Under the pieces are notes generated by a model, which worked only from the letters and a program-made list of their open reading frames with translations, was not told the origin of the DNA and made no database searches. From positions 2,011-7,990 of the forward strand of contig DLLA01000078.1 in assembly GCA_002479035.1 (NCBI GenBank): 5,980 bases of DNA. Reading direction: 5' to 3'. Origin of the DNA: Bacteroidales bacterium UBA7574. Lineage in GTDB: Bacteria > Bacteroidota > Bacteroidia > Bacteroidales > Paludibacteraceae. A program made the position numbers and the translations under genes. Positions 1-5,649 of the stretch are shown in pieces. The stretch's first letter is position 1, and every line of letters begins with the position of its first letter.

Positions 1-1635
1 AAGGACAAAAGCGATGTCGTTGTTGTCGAAACCGAGTGTAGCCAGGATGATGTACTGTATATCACTTTCGGATAGTGTGGGGTAATGCTCGTGGATATAG
101 GGAATGAAATCGCCATACGCCAGATTGAACTCTTGCAGAAAGGCCTGCCAGTTGGCATTGTCGGCAAACGAATAGCGGTCGGCGTACGCTTGGAGCAAAG
201 GAGCAACAGGCTTGTCGTGCGGCTTTTGGGTTTGATTGACATGCTTCGCGAGTTCGATACGCTCTGCCAATATGCGGTGGAGGAATTGGCTTGTGGTATT
301 GAGTTGGGCATGAAGTTGTGCAGTTTTGGCTTGTGCCATTTCTGCACGGAGACGTTGCCGCTCATTCTCCTGCTCCAAGCGTGTCCGTCCTTCTTCGTGC
401 TTGGCGCGGGCTAATGACTGCTCCTGCTGCAGACGGGCTTTTTCGGCTTCGTGCTTAAGGCGCATTATCTCTTGTTTTTGGCGCATCTGCTGTTCCTCGT
501 TGCGGTGCATCTTGATGATAAAAGCAGACAGGAGAATAATGATAACCAATGCCGCAATGATGCTACCTGTCACAATCCATAGTTTCTGCTGGCGAATCGT
601 GAGACGCAGTGATTTCTCCTGTTCGCGCTCAAGGTCATAGTGCCGCGCTATGGCGAATGTCCGCACCTTGGCATCTTCGGCTATCTGCGCAGACTGATTG
701 AGATAGACTTGCTGCAACTCATCGTAAGCATCTGCCGTATGTCCCATTTTGGCATCAAGCAAACTATGCAGATAGTGGTATTCTTCGGCACGCCACGCAG
801 ATGTAGCCGTGTCTGCCGCAAATAGGTTAAGGTATATCTCTGCTTCGGATAACTGATGGCGGGCAATAAGATAATCTGCCACATAAGAGGCGTAGTTGAC
901 ACTCTGTAAGGAATCTACATATAACTTGCACCATTCATACACTTCCAAAGAATCGAAGTAATGACCGAATGACACTTTTTGCACCGAAATATCAATATAC
1001 AATATGGTATCTTGAGCCGTTTGAGCAATAGAAAGTGCTGTGTCATAGTAAAGAATAGCGGTACTATCTTGGGCATAATCCAATGTGCGTGCAATAGCGG
1101 TAGCAACATGCCAACCGCCTTTGGTCGGGCAATAGTTGGAAGTAAGGCAATGCTTTGATATAGCAATCTTTGGCAGTATAATACAAATTCTCCCCCTCAT
1201 CCATAACTTTTCCCTGCGTATAATAAATCATCCCGATGTATGGCTCAGCGGTATCCAATGCCGCGATATGGTCTTCTGCCCGCTTGAGACATAATATGGC
1301 ATCGTTATATTGATTCAGAAGATAGTATTCCACTCCTTGTACATAGAGGGCTTCACCAAGGTACTTCTTATTGCTATGCGTGTCAAAGTAGTTTACCACT
1401 TGGTTCATTACGGAGTCGGGAGATACAGGATAACCCAATCGGACGGCAGTATGTTGGTGCAATAATTGCCAGTACATTTGCTCGTTTTGTGGCAAAGAAT
1501 CATACGAAATTTGCTCCAAAACATGTCTTGCACTGTCCGAATCCACCCAAATGAGACCTTCAGCCTCCAAAATAGCGGGGGTAACAGGTTGCTGATGATT
1601 ACTACAAGCGACTGAAAAAACAGGCGATTATACAT
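1..1635 (-). CDS. TPR / transmembrane / coiled-coil / HTH regulator, frameshifted, C-terminus cut by window edge
   Basis: Read from right to left, this is one membrane-anchored regulator spread over three frames. The N-terminal part (1633 to about 1127) gives a Cys that could be a lipobox (SVAC-SN), then paired amphipathic helices of TPR type such as LYYTAKDCYIKALPYF. The second part (about 1122 to 1) stays open to the window edge. It contains further TPR-like helices, one transmembrane helix at about 582-514 (start LWIVTGSIIAALV), a Q/E/K/R-rich coiled coil at about 498-301, and an end (about 81-1) reading YPTLSESDIQYIILATLGF then IAFVL, which resembles the LuxR-type HTH end of Bacteroidetes TPR regulators. 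Expected topology is periplasmic TPR sensor, inner-membrane helix and cytoplasmic DNA-binding end. Two single-base shifts are needed to join the frames; alternatively an ATG at 1200 opens the C-terminal part alone. Divergent placement suggests it controls the peptide cluster (inference). It is either a recent pseudogene or an assembly error. Confidence 0.8.
1118..1130 (-). other. Probable frameshift site inside the TPR regulator
   Basis: Upstream of this point on the minus strand the coding frame is ...KALPYFQLLPD, which hits a stop at 1064-1066. Downstream the convincing protein is KGGWHVATAIARTLDYAQD in another frame. Removing one C of the minus-strand GACCAAAGG (plus-strand GG at 1123-1124) would read PDKGGWH without a break. 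The exact base is inferred; the change of frame is seen directly. Confidence 0.7.
1615..1620 (-). other. Possible homopolymer frameshift near the N-terminus of the TPR regulator
   Basis: The plus strand has a run of six A (six T on the coding strand). The ATG at 1635-1633 gives MYNRLFF and then leaves the frame that carries SVACSNHQQPVTPAILEAEG. A seventh T would join them as MYNRLFFSVACSN, a short lipoprotein-like start. In the coding frame itself no ATG precedes the stop at about 1630; the only start in that frame is TTG at 1570, which would lose the Cys. The joined signal peptide is short, so the true start remains uncertain. Confidence 0.5.
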
Positions 1636-1642
1636 ACAAATA

Positions 1643-1674
1643 CAAATCTATGAAGGGGGTAGTAAGAAATCGCA
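1643..1674 (-). promoter_or_regulatory. Candidate promoter of the TPR regulator
   Basis: On the minus strand TAGATTTG (plus positions 1643-1650) fits the Bacteroidetes -7 consensus TAnnTTTG exactly. No good -33 TTTG is visible at the usual 19-21 bp spacing. It ends only 7 bp before the ATG at 1635, so transcripts would be leaderless or nearly so. That makes either this promoter or this start codon doubtful. Confidence 0.35.
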
Positions 1675-1768
1675 TTTTTTGCTCTAAAATGCAAAAAGCG
1701 TATATTGATAATCAATGAGTTAGACATATCAGTTTCGTTATTTATACGGGGTAGTAAGTCATAGTAAG
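1656..1768 (+). repeat. Direct repeats GGGGTAGTAAG / TAGTAAG in the divergent control region
   Basis: GGGGTAGTAAG occurs at 1656-1666 and again at 1748-1758. The shorter core TAGTAAG recurs at 1762-1768, exactly 10 bp (one helical turn) after the copy at 1752. The first copy lies in the spacer of the candidate minus-strand promoter. The second pair lies just upstream of the -33 region of the plus-strand promoter. The positions suit operators for a shared regulator, but that role is inference. Confidence 0.5.
1672..1692. repeat. Short inverted repeat between the divergent genes
   Basis: GCATTTT (1672-1678) and AAAATGC (1686-1692) are perfect 7-bp arms around a 7-nt loop. The stem is A/T rich and lies between two outward-facing promoters, so a transcription terminator is not expected here. 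It may be a protein-binding dyad or chance in AT-rich DNA. Confidence 0.35.
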
Positions 1769-1777
1769 CCCGATTTC

Positions 1778-1808
1778 TTGGCGGTTATAGAAAAAGGAAT
1801 TACCTTTG
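1778..1808 (+). promoter_or_regulatory. Bacteroidetes-type promoter for the plus-strand genes
   Basis: TACCTTTG at 1801-1808 matches the -7 consensus TAnnTTTG. TTGG at 1778-1781, 19 bp upstream, is a partial match to the -33 TTTG element. Transcription would begin near 1813-1816, leaving about a 60-nt untranslated leader before the ATG at 1873. No Shine-Dalgarno sequence is visible there, which is normal for this phylum. Confidence 0.65.
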
Positions 1809-1872
1809 TAGCGGCAAAAGTACAAAGAAAGAGTTGGATATGCAAGTTATTAACTATAAAAATATACAAGTT

Positions 1873-2277
1873 ATGAAGAAAAAAGTGATTTCGTTGATTC
1901 TTTTGTTAGTTGGCATAGCAGGTGCCAACTATGCTCAATCGTTGTGGGAACTGATACCGCTATATCCCATACCGCCTGTTGATATTCCCGGACTTATAGT
2001 AAAGCCAGGGATAAATCCATTCTCTGCAGATGATAAATTGCTCGCTTTTGAGGCGGAGCAGACCGAGAATGAGGTTGTAGTAACCGCCATGGAGAATGTG
2101 GGGGAGATACAGGTCGTGATTGTTAACGCCATGGGTGTAGTGATGCACAACACCATAGAGCACGTAGCGGCTGATGACATGATTCGCATTTCGGTCTCGG
2201 GTTGGCAGAAGGGCGAGTATATGCTCTATATCATTCGTGATAACGATGCCATCGGCGGAGAATTTGAGGTGCGATGA
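1873..2277 (+). CDS. Small secreted beta-sandwich-like protein (DUF3244 / secretion-tail-like)
   Basis: The 134-residue product starts with a clear Sec signal peptide: MKKK, a hydrophobic stretch to about residue 18, and a likely cut after ANYA at residue 21. An in-frame ATG 13 codons upstream (1834) would put a polar extension before the signal, so the start at 1873 is preferred. Residues 24-50 are Pro/Ile rich. Residues 65-134 alternate as short beta strands (NEVVVTAMENVGEIQVVIVN, then ISVSGWQKGEYMLYI, ending FEVR). This layout recalls the small Bacteroidales DUF3244 family and also the beta-sandwich tails of type IX secretion cargo; I cannot separate the two by eye. It has no Gly-Gly leader and only the promoter at 1778-1808 before it. 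It sits 219 bp upstream of the peptide precursor, so a role in the peptide system (binding, immunity, surface partner) is only suggested by position. Confidence 0.8.
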   Translation: MKKKVISLILLLVGIAGANYAQSLWELIPLYPIPPVDIPGLIVKPGINPFSADDKLLAFEAEQTENEVVVTAMENVGEIQVVIVNAMGVVMHNTIEHVAADDMIRISVSGWQKGEYMLYIIRDNDAIGGEFEVR

Positions 2278-2428
2278 CGTGTATGTAATGTCAAAAAGGC
2301 AGGAACATTAATTGCCATATAATTGACCATTAATTTTTACGGGAAGTTAGTGGTTGAACAAAAATGTACACAATTAACTACGAAGAAGAATATACTTAAG
2401 GATCCATGAGTATAGGTGAAGCCGACGA

Positions 2429-2468
2429 CCTGTGACAAGTGCCGATATGTGGTATTTGCACGAACAGG
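2429..2468 (+). promoter_or_regulatory. Interrupted dyad upstream of the precursor gene
   Basis: CCTGT (2429-2433) plus GTGC (2439-2442) can pair with GCAC (2458-2461) plus ACAGG (2464-2468), with unequal internal loops and a 15-nt top loop. It lies 28 bp before the precursor start. Inside it, GGTATTTG (2451-2458) is a poor -7 match, and no exact TAnnTTTG exists between 2278 and 2496. The dyad may be a leader-RNA structure or an operator, or chance. The precursor may instead be read from the promoter at 1778-1808. Confidence 0.25.
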
Positions 2469-2496
2469 AGGTAAGATAAATAGATTCAATAAAATT

Positions 2497-2709
2497 ATGA
2501 AGAAAGAATTTAAGATGGAGTTATTGAACTCTGAAGAAGCACGTGGTATCAAAGGTGGAGATTATACCCCTATTTGGTGCCAAACTGTGGAAGTTAAGGA
2601 CTGCCTAACTTTTGAACTTAAGGATTGTGTAACAGTTCTTGTCAAAGAATGTGAACCCAATGGAATAATTGTATTAGAGCCCAAGCCAAAGGATGAAATA
2701 ATGCCATAA
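2497..2709 (+). CDS. RiPP precursor peptide: Gly-Gly leader plus Cys octapeptide-repeat core
   Basis: This is a 70-residue peptide. Residues 1-21 form a leader ending LLNSEEARGIKGG, the pattern of double-glycine leaders cut by C39 peptidases and close to the GG-Bacteroidales precursors paired with radical SAM enzymes. The predicted core is residues 22-70. Its Cys residues at 28, 36, 44 and 52 are exactly eight apart, in three units CQTVEVKD, CLTFELKD and CVTVLVKE followed by CEPNG. A Pro/Lys/Glu-rich tail (residues 57-70) contains no Cys and may be a follower. The start at 2497 (MKKEF) is chosen over an in-frame GTG at 2416, which would add 27 residues before the leader; a second ATG at 2515 is also possible. 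The maturase follows 96 bp downstream and the C39 transporter ends the cluster. The precursor role is strongly supported by context; the modification itself is inferred. Confidence 0.88.
   Translation: MKKEFKMELLNSEEARGIKGGDYTPIWCQTVEVKDCLTFELKDCVTVLVKECEPNGIIVLEPKPKDEIMP
2578..2652 (+). repeat. Three tandem 24-bp units encoding the Cys octapeptide repeat
   Basis: Units begin at 2578, 2602 and 2626, and the fourth Cys codon is at 2650-2652. The protein consensus is Cys-x-Thr-[Val/Phe]-x-[Val/Leu]-Lys-[Asp/Glu]. At DNA level GAAGTTAAGGACTGC and GAACTTAAGGATTGT still match at 12 of 15 bases, but other parts have drifted, with both TGC and TGT codons used. That suggests an old internal duplication held by selection on the protein. 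Confidence 0.9.
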
Positions 2710-2742
2710 GTATAATGCTCCGAATAGGGGTAACTTACATTT

Positions 2743-2773
2743 GAAAAGTCTGTTATTTTCAGACAGACTTTTC
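2743..2773 (+). terminator. Stem-loop between precursor and maturase genes
   Basis: GAAAAGTCTGT (2743-2753) and ACAGACTTTTC (2763-2773) form a perfect 11-bp stem with a 9-nt loop. It starts 33 bp after the precursor stop and is followed by ATTTTAAT rather than a pure T run. The position between a small precursor and its enzyme fits a partial terminator or an mRNA-stabilising hairpin, which would let precursor RNA exceed maturase RNA. No separate promoter consensus is visible between 2774 and 2805, so the maturase probably depends on read-through. Confidence 0.65.
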
Positions 2774-2805
2774 ATTTTAATCGACATAATTCAAAATTGT
2801 CAATT

Positions 2806-4200
2806 ATGGAACTAAATCCTAAATCCATTCACTTGGTAGATATAGATAGTACTACTACCTTGTTTTTTCACACGGATACATTACAAATCTATCCTCTAAA
2901 AAAGGATAGCGAAGTACTGCTATTCCTACAACGTTTTCAACTTGATGGCACCCATATAAAGGGAAAAGATTATACTGCAGAAGACTATGAGCAGTTGTAC
3001 CAGTTTGTGTGCGATAAAATAAAAACGGCTCCACTCTCAATAGGAGTTGATGTAGATACAGATAACTATTCTTTTGACTGTGTAGCCCTGCCTATTGCTG
3101 CTCAGTGTAATCTGCGGTGTCCATACTGCTTTGCCTATACGGACGACGGCTTTCATTTCAAGAACTATACAGAGGAAGACATCATTCACACGATAGTGTT
3201 TTTAGTCAAGCAAAAGCCTAATGAGCAAGAGCCTATCAAGATTGTTTTCTTTGGTGGTGAACCGTTGTTGCGCTTGGGTATTATAAAATTTACCATCCAG
3301 CATGCTCAACAATGCTATCCCCATAGAAAATTTGCCTATTCCATAACGACTAACGGCACCATATTGAATAAAGAAATTATAGATTTGCTGAAAACAAACA
3401 ATATTGCTGTACTGTTGAGTATGGATGGTCCTGATAATGAGTTTAATTTGCGCCGTTATCGCAATGGCACAAAGAGTATCGGTCGAGTATTAGAGAATGT
3501 TCGCAAGATGAAAGAAGCGGGTATTAATGTTGAATTACGGGCAACTATGGTCAACACCAATCCTTACGTATTAGAAACATTCCAATTCTTTGAGGAATTA
3601 GAAATTCCATTTGATGTGGTGTTCGCATACGTATCTGAGAATCAGTCTCATCACTATGCCGACTATGATACAAACACACTACGGCAAATACACTCCCAAT
3701 TAGAGGATTTGCTGAACTACTATGTAGATTTAATACGAGATAAAAAGCCGATATACAATAGCATATTGACACATTTTGCAAAGGTGTTTCACTATCGGTT
3801 CAAACAAAATATCCCTTGCCTTGCAGGAAATTCGTATTTCACTATCATGGCTGGTGGAGATGTGTACACGTGTCCGCACTTTATGAATAATGACAAATAT
3901 GTCGTTGGCAATATCTATTCGGATAATATCATTGATTCTGCTAAGCGCAAACAACTTATGCCATTCCCTATAGACGAAATGCAAGACTGTCAAGATTGTT
4001 GGATACGCAATTTGTGCTTGGGTGGCTGTGTCGGGCAAAAAGTATCTATAGACCGTTCTAATATATCTTCTTTAGGCATAGAATCTTGCCAGTTGAGGAA
4101 AATGGAGTGGAATTTTTATCTAAAATTGTATTATTATATTCAGACCTTGGTTCCTGAATATCTGTCAAAGACAAAAAAGGGATCTGTAATACCCGTATAA
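2806..4200 (+). CDS. Radical SAM/SPASM peptide maturase
   Basis: This 464-residue enzyme should use S-adenosylmethionine and iron-sulphur clusters to make radical cross-links, epimers or similar changes in the adjacent precursor. Residues 1-95 form a N-terminal region that may recognise the leader, although I cannot confirm an RRE fold by eye. The radical SAM core has the CNLRCPYC motif (Cys101, 105, 108), GGEP at 150-153, TTNGT at 181-185 and SMDGP at 205-209. The C-terminal SPASM region has Cys338, then GGDVYTC with Cys356, then DCQDCWIRNLCLGGC (Cys395, 398, 404, 408) and Cys428, which is enough for two auxiliary clusters. ATG 2806 is preferred over the in-frame TTG at 2797. No Shine-Dalgarno is present. 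The gene is AT rich (15 G+C in 60 bases at 3361-3420, 20 in 60 at 2881-2940), unlike the following genes. Related SPASM enzymes make thioether bonds at Cys, so the Cys repeat core is the obvious substrate (inference). Confidence 0.95.
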   Translation: MELNPKSIHLVDIDSTTTLFFHTDTLQIYPLKKDSEVLLFLQRFQLDGTHIKGKDYTAEDYEQLYQFVCDKIKTAPLSIGVDVDTDNYSFDCVALPIAAQCNLRCPYCFAYTDDGFHFKNYTEEDIIHTIVFLVKQKPNEQEPIKIVFFGGEPLLRLGIIKFTIQHAQQCYPHRKFAYSITTNGTILNKEIIDLLKTNNIAVLLSMDGPDNEFNLRRYRNGTKSIGRVLENVRKMKEAGINVELRATMVNTNPYVLETFQFFEELEIPFDVVFAYVSENQSHHYADYDTNTLRQIHSQLEDLLNYYVDLIRDKKPIYNSILTHFAKVFHYRFKQNIPCLAGNSYFTIMAGGDVYTCPHFMNNDKYVVGNIYSDNIIDSAKRKQLMPFPIDEMQDCQDCWIRNLCLGGCVGQKVSIDRSNISSLGIESCQLRKMEWNFYLKLYYYIQTLVPEYLSKTKKGSVIPV

Positions 4201-4219
4201 CCCAATCATTATTTGTACT

Positions 4220-5644
4220 ATGAAACGGACGTTATTATTAGTCCTTGTGCTGCTTGGTATGGCGGCGAACAATGCATTTGCCGAATATGCGGTAGAGTCT
4301 TCTGTATGCGTAGAGATATCCGCCCTGCGCGATGGCAAGGTGCCACCCAACAGGCGAATGTTTAAGATAGAGCAAGTACTCACATTTCATGAACAGGACG
4401 CGGGGCAAGACAGTGTCCGACTTTGGTTACCTGACCCAGGATGGGCAAGTGCTCTCTTGAGTGAGGCACGCAACGACTCTGATATGGGGTTCCGCGTATG
4501 GGTGGACGGTGTAGAGGACCTCACATATCGTTTCGATTGGCCGGAACTATACATCCCCAAGCACTCGGATACGGTACATCGTATCGTGTTGCGCTATGAT
4601 TTCTTGGACGATTCTCCTTTCCAGTATTACTATAAAACAGATTTTGTAGCCTTCTATTCCACCTCGGTATTGTGTTCTTTGGGTTCCTCCTTTTTCTTTT
4701 CCACTAAAGGGATGCACCGCAATGACATCACCGTGCGGACCAATAGCGATGACCTGTATTTCTACTCCACCTGTCCGATGATGCAGACGGGTGAACGGGA
4801 GTACCGCTTGGACTTGTCTTCCAATCAGAAAGATGGTGCCATTAATCTTCATTTCTTGGAGAAGAATATGTACGACCATTGTTCTCAAGACATGGGCAAG
4901 GTGCGCTACGATATGTTTGTGCAGAAATTTTACACGGTGGACCATAACGCAGGGACCATTACGGAGATGCACTCCAATCCCGCCGTGGCACAATACGAAA
5001 AGGCTGTACGATATGCCATAGAAGGGTTGGAAGACTTCTTCCAAGATACTATCCGGCGCACATTGTTTATCAATATCGGAGAATACAACTGGCAAGAGGG
5101 ATACACATACGGGAAGGCTTATCACTATAATTCCTCCATATATTCGGTGGTCTCTGATTCTTCCGGTACTCTTCGCGATGCACGGGTGCTGACACACGAA
5201 CTGACCCATTGCTATATGCCCTACGACAATGCCAAAGGAGATTCGGTAGCGTATCTGCTATTTCAAGAATCGTTGGTGGAGTACGTGACGAAGCAGGTCT
5301 TGTACAGGGGCAATCCGCAGGCATTGGACAGCGCATACACGTGGTGGTACAACAAGTATGTGTCCGAGAAAGAGAGGGAGGTCTCTATCATCACGCAACG
5401 CCAAAACAAGGCTAACCGTACGGGTGTCAATACCAGTGCTGTGACCTACTACAAGACACCCTACATCTTGCACCAGTTTGCGAAACGAATCGGTGAGGAA
5501 TACTTTGTCGAGTTGCTGAAAGGCTACTTCCGCTATGTCCGTACCGAGAAAGACAATATCACCTCCTTGTCCGATTTCGAGCATTATCTTAAAGCCCACG
5601 GTGTGAGCGACGAAGATTGGGAGTGGCTGTATCATGCCTTGTAA
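4220..5644 (+). CDS. Secreted M1-like (gluzincin) zinc metallopeptidase
   Basis: The 474-residue protein begins with a Sec signal peptide (MKRTLLLVLVLLGMAANNAFA, cut near residue 21), so it acts in the periplasm or outside. Residues 25-230 are strand rich and resemble an M1 N-terminal domain. The active site reads VLTHELTHCYMP: His326, Glu327 and His330 are the HExxH motif. The third ligand is probably Glu350 in FQESLVEY, matching the NEGFAEY block of M1 enzymes with one extra residue of spacing. VTYYKTPYILHQ at 408-419 matches the block that holds the M1 catalytic Tyr. No GxMEN exopeptidase motif is visible, so endopeptidase or altered specificity is possible. It starts 19 bp after the maturase stop and its stop is near or overlaps the transporter start, so it belongs to the same operon. 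Trimming of the exported peptide or self-protection are inferred roles. G+C is higher than in the maturase (34 of 60 at 5281-5340). Confidence 0.9.
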   Translation: MKRTLLLVLVLLGMAANNAFAEYAVESSVCVEISALRDGKVPPNRRMFKIEQVLTFHEQDAGQDSVRLWLPDPGWASALLSEARNDSDMGFRVWVDGVEDLTYRFDWPELYIPKHSDTVHRIVLRYDFLDDSPFQYYYKTDFVAFYSTSVLCSLGSSFFFSTKGMHRNDITVRTNSDDLYFYSTCPMMQTGEREYRLDLSSNQKDGAINLHFLEKNMYDHCSQDMGKVRYDMFVQKFYTVDHNAGTITEMHSNPAVAQYEKAVRYAIEGLEDFFQDTIRRTLFINIGEYNWQEGYTYGKAYHYNSSIYSVVSDSSGTLRDARVLTHELTHCYMPYDNAKGDSVAYLLFQESLVEYVTKQVLYRGNPQALDSAYTWWYNKYVSEKEREVSIITQRQNKANRTGVNTSAVTYYKTPYILHQFAKRIGEEYFVELLKGYFRYVRTEKDNITSLSDFEHYLKAHGVSDEDWEWLYHAL

Positions 5645-5649
5645 AACTT

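Noticed and set aside
85..825. Plus-strand open frames opposite the regulator
   Set aside because: The minus strand in the same region gives a continuous protein with TPR, membrane, coiled-coil and HTH features, so these are shadows.
1845..1874. CAAGTTAT repeat (1843-1850, 1867-1874) and AGTTATTAACT palindrome near the first gene start
   Set aside because: The elements are short and AT rich in an AT-rich leader, with the second copy overlapping the start codon; no further copies support a function.
2307..2338. ATTAAT...ATTAAT followed by TTTT as a terminator after the small secreted gene
   Set aside because: The arms are a self-complementary AT hexamer with poorly paired sequence between them, so the stem would be very weak.
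2406..2435. Nine-codon reading frame (ATG 2406 to TGA) as a leader peptide
   Set aside because: It has no codon bias or run of a regulatory amino acid, and such short frames arise by chance.
2466..2471. AGGAGG as a Shine-Dalgarno sequence for the precursor
   Set aside because: It lies 25 bp before the ATG at 2497, too far for that role, and the other genes here do not use such sites.
2416..2496. In-frame GTG extension of the precursor adding 27 residues with a Cys-x-x-Cys
   Set aside because: The extension precedes a typical MKKEF leader start, overlaps a dyad in non-coding-looking DNA and would make the Gly-Gly leader unusually long.
4547..5209. Long minus-strand open frame of 220 codons opposite the peptidase
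   Set aside because: It lies wholly inside a well-supported peptidase gene and its translation shows no recognisable domain; it reflects the codon use of the opposite strand.
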